Shown here piece by piece: positions 1 through 9,396 of a stretch of 64,000 nt of DNA. The notes under the pieces were generated by a model. It was given only the letters and a program-made list of their open reading frames with translations. It was not told the origin of the DNA and made no database searches. The DNA lies in contig NC_135372.1 in the NCBI RefSeq assembly GCF_049243985.1, positions 94,789,318-94,853,317 on the forward strand, given 5' to 3'. Both the position numbers and the translations under genes were made by a program. This DNA is from Paroedura picta (taxonomy: Eukaryota > Chordata > Lepidosauria > Squamata > Gekkonidae). The first letter of the stretch is position 1. Each line of letters starts with the position of its first letter.

Positions 1-983
1 AGAAAATGCATGAGAAATTCAAAGCAGGAGAACAAAATTTTAAAATGACAAAACATGAAAGACAGCTGCCAAAATCTTCCTCAACAGCTAGCTCTTCCCT
101 TCTTACAGTACAAAAGGGGGCAGTAGACGTGTCTTCCATGGTGCTTAGAACATAAAGAGAGCTGTTGAGTAGCTCAGTGTTAAATCCAGACTAAGCCAAC
201 ATAATATAAGCAAGATTTTTTTTAATTAACTCAATGAATATTAAATCATTGTTCTGAACTACTGACCCTTAAAAAACAAATGCCAATTTAGCAAACAATC
301 CCTGTCCCCTGCAGCAAAATAAAACTATCATAAAGCACATGGTAATCTGAAGAGATGAAGGTTAACAATTTATAACATTCATCAATGAAAAAGCAAAACA
401 TACCTCAAACAGCCCTGGCACGGCTTACAAAATGAGATGATGTTCACATTTCACAAGAACACAAATCAGGATTTGAAATATCCCCTTCCCAATGGATTGC
501 AATTCTTTTGTTTTTAATCAAATTAACATTTTTCTGACTAATGTGATATAAATAACTACACCAACTAAACTGCATTAGTAAGATTTTTTTAAAGGCCTTG
601 GCTTCTTAAAATAAAATTTGATTGTGATGAGAGAACCAAGCATGTACTACATGCTACTATTTAGAATTTCTTTAAAACAAAATAGGCTGTACTGTACTTG
701 GTTCTTATACAAAATAAGTGTCTTCCTATTTACAACAACAGAAAATTCATAGAGCAGCATGCAGTACATGGAACACTGCATGCAGATCAACTCCAAACAT
801 TCTGTTAATTGTACTATTACCCATCTACAGTTAGCATAAGCCATAGCAGTTACAAAGCATTAAAAATGCCACTACTCTTCTGTTCCTATTTCAAGCCCCG
901 GTGCAAACACAGCATCAGACATGAAATGATGGGGTGATTCATGCAGTGCTCACGTATACATACAACAGATAGATAACCACTAC
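1..983. other. NFYA intron, no further feature seen
   Basis: AT-rich intronic DNA downstream of NFYA exon 3 in gene sense. No exon, tRNA or recognisable transposon was identified. Confidence 0.5.
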
Positions 984-1067
984 CTGGAGGGTCTGGACTT
1001 GCTGGCCTGAGGCAGATGCCACCTGAGCCTCAGTCTGCAACTGGACAGCAGTGACACCACCCTGCTG
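984..1067 (-). CDS. NFYA: NFYA exon 3 (28-residue cassette exon of the Gln-rich domain)
   Basis: The acceptor is TTCCCAG and the donor CTCCAG|GTAGTG. The exon is 84 nt in phase 0 and encodes QQGGVTAVQLQTEAQ..QTLQ. In mammals this is the exon skipped to make the short NF-YA isoform. Because it is a multiple of three, skipping keeps the frame here too. The acceptor is followed by further CAG units (AG|CAGCAG), so one-glutamine variants through tandem acceptor use are possible. Confidence 0.94.
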
Positions 1068-2230
1068 CTGGGAACAGGAACAGGAAGAGCTTGAAACTTT
1101 GGAGAGCAGGAAAAGCTCAAAACAAAAAACAGCCTTACCACTGCCAAAATAATCCAGGCCCCGCTTGGCCCTTCTTGATGTGAAGACCACTAGTGAACTA
1201 TAATTACTAAAGAGAGAACAACAGATACTGCTGTTGCCTCCTTACTAAAATCTGGAAACCTAACTTTTGCAGGTTGTACTAAGATCACAAACAAACAAAC
1301 AGCCAATTAGAGGCCAATGAATTCTAAAGAACAAATCTGAATAGCCTCTAATGGGATGGTACCGAAATCAGTACAGTCTTGACAACGTGCAGAGGACTTC
1401 CCTCAGAAACAAAAAACATACCAATTTTAGAAAGCAGAGATCGGATAAGACAAGAAAGGGAAATAAAGTAAAAACAATCAGCTCATAACAATTCTCTCAA
1501 ATCTATATTATTAATATCTACATGGCTACACAGAATCTCAGAACTGATCATTCTGCTTGTATGTGAATAGGCAACACTTTTTTCCCCGAGGTCAGCATAC
1601 TTGAGAGAAGAAAATCTCTGAAATACTTCCCAAGAAGAAACACAATAGTCTATGCTCAAAGAATTGTCACTGATATCATCCTCATAAGCACCACCACTGC
1701 CTGCTCCAAAAACTGTTACAAAGAAAATAAAGGAATTTATGAAATGGTGTTAAAGTTATCTGCATAGGAAAATTAATCAATCCTTCTATTTTAGGCATTC
1801 CAGGATTTATTTTTTCAAACTATCTGACATCCTCATAAAAATAATATATTAGCTTACAGAATACTGAAGATTAAAACCAATTTAGGAAGAAGTGGGACAG
1901 ACGCCTTATAAACAGATTTTATAGTTTTGCAGTTGCATATTATGGCACATGCTCTGACCATTAAGACAGGGGATTTCTAACATATTCAGGAAAAAGTATG
2001 CTCTGGATAACATCACAACCAGTTAAGTAACATGTATTTTCATTGGCTTCTAAAACAGAAGAGAATAACCAAAGCCTTCAATTCAACCTCACAATGAATT
2101 TGGCACACCTGTTGCTGAATCTGTCCGGCTTGTACAACTATCTGTTCCGTCGAGCTACTGCTGTTTGCTGTGTACTGCTCCATATTTTTTCACTGCCAAT
2201 CAGTCTATACAATGAACTTCAACTGCAATC
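984..2230 (-). CDS. NFYA: NFYA, N-terminal coding exons (partial gene; remainder lies left of the window)
   Basis: NF-YA is the DNA-contacting subunit of the trimeric CCAAT-binding factor NF-Y and acts in the nucleus. Read on the minus strand, two exons give MEQYTANSSSSTEQIVVQAG..QIQQQ followed by QQGGVTAVQLQTEAQ..QTLQ, which I recognise from vertebrate NF-YA, a protein of about 347 aa. This is the start of the Gln-rich activation domain. The conserved CCAAT-binding and NF-YB/C-interaction domains are C-terminal and therefore outside the window. The start is the ATG at 2183, chosen by homology and by the upstream splice acceptor that leaves a short 5' leader in the same exon. The noncoding first exon should lie in the CpG island near 8.3 kb, about 6 kb away. 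The gene is head to head with OARD1. I looked for the next coding exon (VVQGQPLMVQVSGG..) in 1-983 and did not see it. Confidence 0.95.
2109..2230 (-). CDS. NFYA: NFYA exon 2 (first coding exon; CDS part 2109-2183)
   Basis: The acceptor is a pyrimidine tract ending in TTTCTTTCTAG, so the exon starts at 2230. The ATG is at 2183-2181, and the exon ends CAACAG at 2109 before a GTGTGC donor. It encodes 25 residues ending QIQQQ, in phase 0. About 47 nt of 5' leader precede the ATG. Confidence 0.94.
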
Positions 2231-3119
2231 CTAGAAAGAAAAAAAGATTATTCCAAAAATTGATCTAAAAATTTAAGAAAAATGAAAACAGTCAATTCAT
2301 GTTTAGAATACCTTAACAAAGTCATCCAGCCATCTAGTTTCATTAGAAAAAGAATGTTGAATAAACTTTCAATAAAAAGTATCTTCAAAATCTTTTGCAG
2401 CGTTCAATATTTATGTTGCCAGGACTGTAGGAATATACTCTGAAAAAGCAACCTTAATCTTTCTTAATATGGTGTGCTTTATGCTGTTTCTTTACAAATA
2501 GCTTAGTTCTACCAACTATTTTGGTTTTTCACAGTTAAGAGCCTCAGAAATAAAACAGCTCATATGAGGTTTTCAACTATGCAAGGACAAGCGAAGATCA
2601 GTCCACAAAGTCTGTCTATGTAAGATACAAAACTTTAGCTCCCAAGGTCTTATTTTCAGAAGAAAGCTAAAGTTCCTCTGCTCATTTTGTTGTTCAGTGC
2701 CTAGAAAACAAAGCAACATGTAGCACACATGAATGTACTCCTACTTTGAAAGCTGTAGGTCAGATGTTATTGTGTGGCAGTTTTTATACAACTGTCAGTT
2801 GCCCTCTGGCTACTACTATTCTGCACAGATAAACATAAATATCAAAAGTGGTTTATAAAAACTGACACCAGTGCTCAATAACACTAAAATAAAAGCATTA
2901 GAAAATTTATTGGACCTATTTTTGAATAAATCCTATTCATAAACTTGCCTCATTACTCACTTCATTTTGGAGATTCAGATATTGTCTATGTACAGGAGCC
3001 AGCAACAGAAGTACGACAGAATATACGGCACACTTTGCAAACCAATAAAAAATTACATCACCAAGAATAATCAATGTTTACAGCACAGATCAATCATCCC
3101 CAGAAAAATTATTCAGCAG
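2231..3119. other. NFYA intron 1, left part, no feature seen
   Basis: AT-rich sequence between NFYA exon 2 and a CR1 fragment. Nothing recognisable on either strand. Confidence 0.45.
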
Positions 3120-3360
3120 AGATCACAGGGCAGGTGGAAAGCAGTGGGGTAACACAGGGATTGGTGCTAGGCCCAGTGCTTTTTTAGCTTGTTCATTAAT
3201 GATTTGAAATTGGGAGTAAGTAGGGAAGTGGCTAAGTTTGAGGAAGGCACTAAGTTATTCAGGCAGTGAGAACCAGGAAGGACTGTGAGAAGCTCCAGAG
3301 AGATCTGTTGAGGCTGAGCGAATGGGGATCAATTTGGCAAATGATGTTCAATGTGGGTTA
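3120..3360 (+). repeat. CR1 LINE fragment (reverse-transcriptase part)
   Basis: In the plus direction the decayed reading resembles the CR1 RT stretch with a GVxQGxVLGP box, then a block like NDLxLGVSREVAKF and the codon run behind ..KLFRQ. There are several stops, so it is an old, 5'- and 3'-truncated copy. It lies in NFYA intron 1 antisense to the gene. Confidence 0.75.
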
Positions 3361-3887
3361 GTCCAATGCACATTGGAGCCAAAAATCCTACCTATAAATG
3401 TAAATTCATAAAACATTTTAACTGAAATTGTACATGCAGATCTTTCTACCTCTCTCCCCACAGTTGCTATCTGGATGTCATACAGGACTATGGGGAGTGA
3501 TGGTAGAAAGGAACTACAGGCAGAAATCTGCTTTATGACACTTAATAGATATAGATCTTTATGTCTTGTTTCAGTTTGTCTCATTCACAAGCCCCAAGCA
3601 TCAGGAGGTTATATACTACATGCTTGGAGGAATGTTACTGAAAGCAATCCTGTTTCCAGAAACTTTTGTCCAGTCTTGAAAACAAAGTATGCATGGCACC
3701 CATCTGGTCTGTGTTGGCTCTTTGAGGGATATTAACCTGCTTTATGAGAATTCAGCTTATAAAGAATTACAGTCCCTCTTAACTACAGAAGTTGACACAG
3801 AGAGGCAGCATAGTAAAGTTTAGTCTTTGGAAGTAAATAAATTCTGGGTAGCATCTTTACAACTGTGGGGACCCCTTTCATTTAAGA

Positions 3888-4266
3888 TAGTGGTCCCCAA
3901 CCTTTTTATCACCGTGGACCGGTCAATGCTTGACAATTTTACTGAGGCCCTGGGGGGGGGGGTAGTCTTTTGCTGAGGGACGTCACTGCCGCCTGAGCCC
4001 TTGCTCCACTTGCTTTCCCGCCAGCACCCCTGACTTCCCGCTGCCTGCTGGGGGGGGGCGCTGCCAGCAGTAGCTGCGCAGTGCCACGCCGAGGGGGAGC
4101 CCCAGCCATGGTAGCCGCTGGAGAACACCAAAGCTGACCCAGCGGCAGAGTGTCAGGGCAGCCCCCGAGGCAGCACCCAGGCAGTAGGACGAAGAGGAGC
4201 CGCGGCCCGGTACTGACTGATCCACGGACTGGTACCGGTCCCCGGACCGGGGGTTGGGGACCACTG
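3888..4266 (+). mobile_element. hAT-type MITE, GGTCCCCAACC family, copy 1
   Basis: The ends are TAGTGGTCCCCAACC and GGTTGGGGACCACTG, a terminal inverted repeat shared with four other elements in this window. The body is GC- and CpG-rich with a run of G near 3953-3961. The flanking 8 bp do not match, so the target duplication has decayed or one end is altered. It is non-autonomous with no transposase ORF. Copies at 23472 and 52592 share its orientation and the copy at 6359 is inverted. Confidence 0.85.
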
Positions 4267-5284
4267 GACACACCCAATCCTGAACACCTTCTAAAAGAAA
4301 TGCAAGTCTTTTGAGCTGGCTTTTCATGGCCATGTTTAAAATGCTTAAAATATGCAGATTTCCAATCATCTGAATTAATCTAATTTCTAAGATTTTAAGG
4401 GCTTTATTTGGATCTAGTTTTTTACAATGTGCATATGTAATATGTTAGAGTGGTAGGTATCATGTCAGAATTTACTACTAGTTAACTAAAGAAATTATTT
4501 CTTTGACAGTATACTAATTTATATAGCTCAGTTTTACACTTAGTTTTAAGTGTATTTCAAAGTAATTTACTGAGATCAATAGGACATATTGTATTTACAA
4601 GCATGCACAATAATATATGCTGGAACATTTTTACATCAACTTAAAATGTAGCTTCAAGAGTTAATAAATCTCACATGTTTTGATAGGAAATAACTGTTTA
4701 TAACCTGACACATCAGAATACATTTGTATATTTAGCCATGAATGTCACTGCTAAATTTTAGCATCCCATCCTTTAGGATTTCCTTTAAATTTCTACACTG
4801 TTTCTGAACAACCAGTACACAAATCTAATGTTTATTAAGAGGAAACTACATAATTCAAGTCTCAGACTGGTAAGAATAAAGAGAACAATTTTGGAAAGTT
4901 TTCCCCCATTCAACTATGATTCAGATTTATCTAACAGAAAATGCAGTCTCTTTCTACATAATATAATTTCAAAAGAAGAATTATTACTACATTTCACTCC
5001 CTTTCTTCAGGCTGCTGAGTGGTACACAAACCACACTTCAATACAATACCAGTCAATCAAAATGGGGCAACACTACCATTAATTCCAACTGTGGTGGGGT
5101 TTCTTTAAAGCTCACATTCTTCAAAGGGAAAAAATTGCATGAGGAAATTCAGCATAAAAAATAATCATTTCATAATCTTGTATTTCAGAAAGATGTCAGA
5201 TCATATTTGTTCTCTTTTATGATTAAGATTTTTAACATCAAGTACTTTTCCTTCTTAAATAAACCTCTACTCCACCTTTCTGCC
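4267..5284. other. NFYA intron 1, middle part, no feature seen
   Basis: AT-rich sequence without recognisable exon or repeat. Confidence 0.45.
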
Positions 5285-6175
5285 TTCATGAAGACCAACT
5301 TAATGAACAAATTAAACCATTAAACCATAGGTAATAAAATCACCATTAAACACATCATTAACACAGTTAAAAAGCGCAAAAATATGTACAAAAACAAAAG
5401 TTAAAATATTTGGTGAGGGGAACGCTAAACAAAAGAAAGTCTTCACCTGTTGTTGGAAATGGGCAAGAGAAGGGGACAAATGACTCTCCCAGGAGAAATA
5501 ATTCCTGAGTTTTGGTGCCATGAATGAGAATGTGGGTTGCCACTTGTCTAGTCTGAGAAGATGGTGCACTCAAAGCAGAGCCTCTAAAGATTACTGTAAT
5601 GGTTGGGTGGGTTCATGAGGAAGTAGGCAGTCCTTCAGGTATGCTGGTCTGAGACCATATAAGGCTTTACTTCAACACCAGCACCTTGAATTGTGCCTGA
5701 AACCAACTAGGATCCCAATGACTCACTCCAGTCAACATTCAGACTGCAGCATTCTTCACCATCTGAAGTTTCTGAATGCTTATTGATGGCAGTCTTATGT
5801 AGAGCACATTACAGTAATCAAATCTTGATGTAACCAGGACATGTACCACAGTAGTCACATCTTTTCTACCTAGGAAAGACTGCAGCAGGTTGACCAATCG
5901 AAGATGAAAGGCATTCCTGACAACACCTGTAGGAATTAGTCCAAAAGCACCTCCAGATTACAGATCTGTTCCTTCAAATGGAGTACATCTCCATCCAGAA
6001 AAGCTGACAACTTAAACCCTAGGTCAACTCTTCCATTCACCAGTTGTATTTCTGTCTTGCTGGGATTAAGCTTCAGTTAATTAGTCTGCATTCAATCCAA
6101 AATTGCCTCCTGGTATTGGTTTAGGGTTGCATTCGAGTCTATCTGTGCCAAAAATATAACCTTGAAAAAAACATT
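5285..6175 (-). repeat. L2 LINE, 3' part, decayed
   Basis: The minus-strand reading has the L2 landmarks in order: ..TSRLDYCN-like block (ATCAAGATTTGATTACTGTAA), LHWLP-like region, then a YGLRPAYLKD-like block. This is the end of the L2 RT ORF followed by the 3' end near 5285. Many stops; it lies in NFYA intron 1 in gene sense. Confidence 0.8.
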
Positions 6176-6358
6176 GCTATTTTTCAGGATATATTGTGGC
6201 TTCCCAAATATATCCGGGTTTTCTTGGGAAAACTGGAGGGGGAGGGAGAATCTCTGAGAAATCCTCAATGCTGGTACACCTGAAAACAGGGGAAAGGCAG
6301 GAGCAAATCACTCCCACCTCTCAACTGTTTGTCAGGCTTCTATTGCAGTCCCTTAAAG

Positions 6359-6725
6359 CAATGGTCCCCAACCCCCGGGCCGGGGACCGGTACTGGTTTG
6401 TGGATCAGTCGGTACCGGGCTGCAGCTCCTCCTCGTCCTCCTCCCTGGCTGCTACCTTGGAGGCTGTCCTGTCACTCTGCCACTGGCTCACCTTTGGTGC
6501 TCTCCAGTGGCCGCCATGGCTGGGGCTCCCCCTCGGCATGGCAGCTGCTGCTGGCAGCACCCCCCCCCCAGCGAGTGGCGAGAAGTCAGGGGTGCTGGCA
6601 GGAAAGCAAGTGGAGCAGGGGCTCAGGCGGCGGCGACGTCCCTCAGCAAAAGACTCCTCCCCCCGCCTCAGTAAAATTCTCAAGTGTTGACCGGTCCCTA
6701 GTAATAAAAAGGTTAGGGATCACTG
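6359..6725 (-). mobile_element. hAT-type MITE, GGTCCCCAACC family, copy 2, with perfect 8-bp target duplication
   Basis: The element runs from CAATGGTCCCCAACC to GGTTAGGGATCACTG. It is flanked by CCTTAAAG at 6351-6358 and CCTTAAAG at 6726-6733, an exact 8-bp duplication, which is diagnostic for hAT insertion. Relative to copies 1 and 4 it is inverted. The CpG-rich core of about 300 bp matches theirs. Open frames here (for example 6196-6690) are by-products of the GC-rich body. Confidence 0.93.
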
Positions 6726-6733
6726 CCTTAAAG

Positions 6734-7614
6734 TATAAATGGACTGTAGAAGACAGTCAGAGGATCAGCTGTGCTGGGTGGAGGGGCAGACTGTTTCTGC
6801 CAGGTCAAGGCTCACTTCTAGTATAGCTATGTTTAAATCAGGCTTCAGAAAAAGCCAGCCACAGAAACTACTTTGCCCCAGTGAACAATCTGCTAGCCAT
6901 GTCAAAGCAGATCTTGGGTACAGCTTCTCTTGAAGTATGGTTTACACTGAGAAAAAAATTGCACACCCTTATTCAGATTTTCTACAGCTCCCACAGAATC
7001 AGCTGGAAGCATCAAATTGAGCCGTGATATTTGCATATTGGTGGCAACCCAGCCCAAACCTTTATAGAAGCCTACCTTAAAGGCTTTGTGCAGAGTTAAA
7101 TGGCATAGACAATAAGATGGAGCCATAAGTCATCTACCAGGGTAACTAAGGCCATTTAAGTCCCACAATCATCATCATCATCATCATCAGGCCTAAATAA
7201 AATTGAAAAGTATCTAATTTGCCCAATCCAGGAAAGTGTGAAGTCACTTCTGGTTACCAGACAAGTCTCTTCATATTACAAAATATACAGGTATATACTA
7301 TATTTATCTTTTACAATGGCAGAAAATAGCATATATTTTCTTCAACTGTTTGTACAAAGTGACATTCTTTTGTTGCAGAATTCACTGCTGACACAATTTT
7401 GTAGCATGCAAATGAACCCAAAAATGAATCCAACCACCAGTTAGAGGAACAATGTTTTCTGAGGCAAGTTTAAAGTCATTACTGCACACAAAAATAATAC
7501 TATCTAACATAATGAATTAAGGGGAGAAGCTGCCTTTATATCTTGAGAAGTAGGGTTGCCCAGGAAAGGCCCTATAGCCAGCCATTTCCTATTTCCCAGA
7601 GATAAAGCTCGAAA
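6734..7614. other. NFYA intron 1, right part; only a short (ATC)n tract
   Basis: No exon seen. A simple ATC repeat lies at about 7167-7189. The rest is unremarkable. Confidence 0.45.
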
Positions 7615-7715
7615 TTAAACCATCAGACTCAAATTCCCTTAAAGACTAGAGGATTTATTGCAACATAAACTTTCACAAGCCCGATTCCACTGTCAGATGC
7701 AGATTGTTTTCAATA
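7615..7715. repeat. Unclassified reptile interspersed repeat (family X), copy 1
   Basis: Contains the family hallmark: TTAAAGACTAGAGGATTTATT followed by AACTTTCACAAGCCCGATTCC. The same TTTAAGACTAA/CACTGGACTC module recurs at 21.67, 30.25, 36.29 and 58.74 kb. The class was not assigned. Confidence 0.5.
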
Positions 7716-8277
7716 TCTGTTGCCATAAAGAAGCATTTCTTTAAAAAGGCCGCATTAAAGAGTTAAGAATTCGGCTGAGAATTCACTAGGGGCATTGAAC
7801 ACGGTATTCAGTTACTAACCACGGTTTCTGTCCTGCCCTGAAAGGCCGCCTGAGTATAACTGACCTCACTGGGCAGTGGCAGCTAGAGACAAGGTGACGA
7901 ACCCCAAACTGGGCTCCAACGTCTCAGCCTGGAAGAGGCCGACCTCTGCTCCCTCCCCGAGAAGCCATCCTCGTGAGGGAACTTTTCTACGGGGAGCGGC
8001 CCGTAGCTACCCTTATTTCCCTTTTCGGCAGCTTCGTTCTCTTCCAGGCAGCGGGGTCTACAAAGGGCATCTCTCCCGCTCCCGGAAGCCTCCCAGAGCG
8101 GACAAAGGGCCCCCGTGCTAGGCAGCCTGGCCACTGCTCACCCCACCCCCACGCGCTCGCCAGCCACCCCATCGCCCCATAAAGCCCGGGCGCTCAACGG
8201 GCCACAGCCACCAGCTGCCCCAGCGCTCGCCCAGCCCTAGCCCCGCGCGCGGCCTTCTGACTGGCCACTCGGCCCCG

Positions 8278-8400
8278 CCAATCCCGGCTCTCGGGCCGGC
8301 GCTCGGGGGCTCCATATTGGCTGCTCGCACTCACCGTGCCTTGCTCCCCCGGTTCGGGTCCCGCTCTGATTGGCTCCGCCACCGGTCCCCGAAACCCAAT
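8278..8400. promoter_or_regulatory. Cluster of four CCAAT boxes (NF-Y sites)
   Basis: CCAAT at 8278-8282 and 8396-8400, and ATTGG (the same box on the minus strand) at 8316-8320 and 8369-8373. The cores are spaced 38, 53 and 27 bp apart. NF-Y binds CCAAT, so the factor whose subunit is encoded next door probably acts on its own promoter; that is inference. Confidence 0.75.
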
Positions 8401-8424
8401 CAGCGCCTCTAGTCAGCCGCCGCG

Positions 8425-8436
8425 CAAAATGGCGCC
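8425..8436 (+). promoter_or_regulatory. YY1-like motif
   Basis: CAAAATGGCGCC resembles the YY1 core AANATGGCGGC that is common just downstream of TSSs in CpG-island promoters. It is short, and identified by pattern only. Confidence 0.45.
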
Positions 8437-8535
8437 CAACCCCCGACGCCCAACAAAGAGAAGACGAGGTTGCCACGGCGCAGGCGCCATACAGGAGCTC
8501 CTCCCGCCGAAGCTTGCGCTTGTTTGAAACTCTGC

Positions 8536-8545
8536 GCGCATGCGC
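8536..8545. promoter_or_regulatory. NRF1-type palindrome
   Basis: GCGCATGCGC is a perfect match to the NRF1 consensus half-site pair, 136 bp to the right of the last CCAAT box, on the OARD1 side of the island. Confidence 0.6.
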
Positions 8546-8660
8546 TTGGGAGGTCTTAGAACTATCGTGCGTGCTCGGCAACCCTCTACTATCTTTTCTC
8601 CCCTTTTCACTTGAGGTAGTTTCTGTACGCATGTGCAGACGAGGATAATTTCTTTTTTAG

Positions 8661-9363
8661 TCCTTCCCCTCTCCCCCATGGTAATTCACAGCCCCCGCGT
8701 ATCTCATGCGAATACTTGGGCTGATACCATAGAGCTTCACGCCTAGAAAATGCCTGTGTGGCGGCTACCATGTTTTTTTTTCCTTGCGGAAGGAAATAGG
8801 CGCTAAGCATAGAAACGAGACAGCTCTAGAAAGTTTAGCTTTGCGGTAAAGCGAAAGCCCTGCCTTTGTGCATTCTGGGTGGGAGGGAGCGCTGCTTGTT
8901 CTCCACAGCGTCGTATATTGTGGACGCTGAGCGTTGCTGAGGCCATTTGCTGTAGATAAGAAAAGCGTTTCAATAAGGGAGGCGTCAGGTACGGCCGTCG
9001 TTACCAGACATTTGCTCTTTATCCCCGAGCATTGTTCTTCCAAATAAATGTGGAAATACGAAGCCTTTAGTAGTTAAAAAAAATCCAGAAACAGAAAGAC
9101 AGAGCGCCCCAGAAGGAGCAATGCCCTCCTTCCCCAACACCCCACTTCTCCCAGGGACGTTTGACGTTTTCCTTCGTATTTATAAGTGTGGGGCGACAGC
9201 CGCTTTCTCGGTCGTTTATCCGAAGACCGTCCTAACGCACACCTTTCCCTAACAACACCCGTTTTTTTTAATTGTAAAACTTTTCCATTAATATGTATAT
9301 TCATTTTGTATTTCCCCCCCAGTTTTTTCATCTCAAGAGAACTTGCAAGGTTTCTTCATCATC
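8661..9363 (+). other. OARD1 upstream/leader region
   Basis: Sequence between the CpG island core and the OARD1 ATG. It probably holds OARD1 5' leader sequence, but no splice pair could be fixed. A TTGCGGAAGG ETS-like motif lies near 8783-8792. Confidence 0.4.
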
Positions 9364-9396
9364 ATGGCTAGTATGCTGTCTGGAAAAGAAGAGAGA
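9364..9396 (+). CDS. OARD1: OARD1 coding exon 1
   Basis: Encodes [11 protein letters not shown] before the donor AGA|GTGTGT, phase 0. It corresponds to human MASSLNEDPEGSR. This is the least conserved exon, so its exact boundary is the least certain of the five. Confidence 0.8.

Larger units (their letters stand above)
7870..8660. promoter_or_regulatory. CpG island: bidirectional NFYA/OARD1 promoter
   Basis: An abrupt GC- and CpG-rich block lies between NFYA (leftward) and OARD1 (rightward), where human also has a head-to-head promoter. There is no obvious TATA box. It contains four CCAAT/ATTGG motifs, a GCGCATGCGC palindrome and an AAAATGGCGCC motif. NFYA exon 1 (noncoding) must start in or near it, but its donor could not be placed. 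Short ORFs in this block in several frames are compositional. Confidence 0.88.

Noticed and set aside
1-983. NFYA exon 4
   Set aside because: Looked for VVQGQPLMVQVSGG-type coding sequence on the minus strand; not present, so it lies outside the window.
2043-2234. 63-codon plus-strand ORF
   Set aside because: Antisense shadow of NFYA exon 2.
6196-6826. Plus-strand ORFs of about 165 codons in two frames
   Set aside because: They lie over the CpG-rich hAT MITE at 6359-6725. The same peptide pieces appear at 3.9-4.4 kb and 23.4-23.9 kb because the element recurs.
7876-8679. Many short ORFs in the NFYA/OARD1 CpG island
   Set aside because: Promoter composition; none matches NFYA or OARD1 coding sequence.
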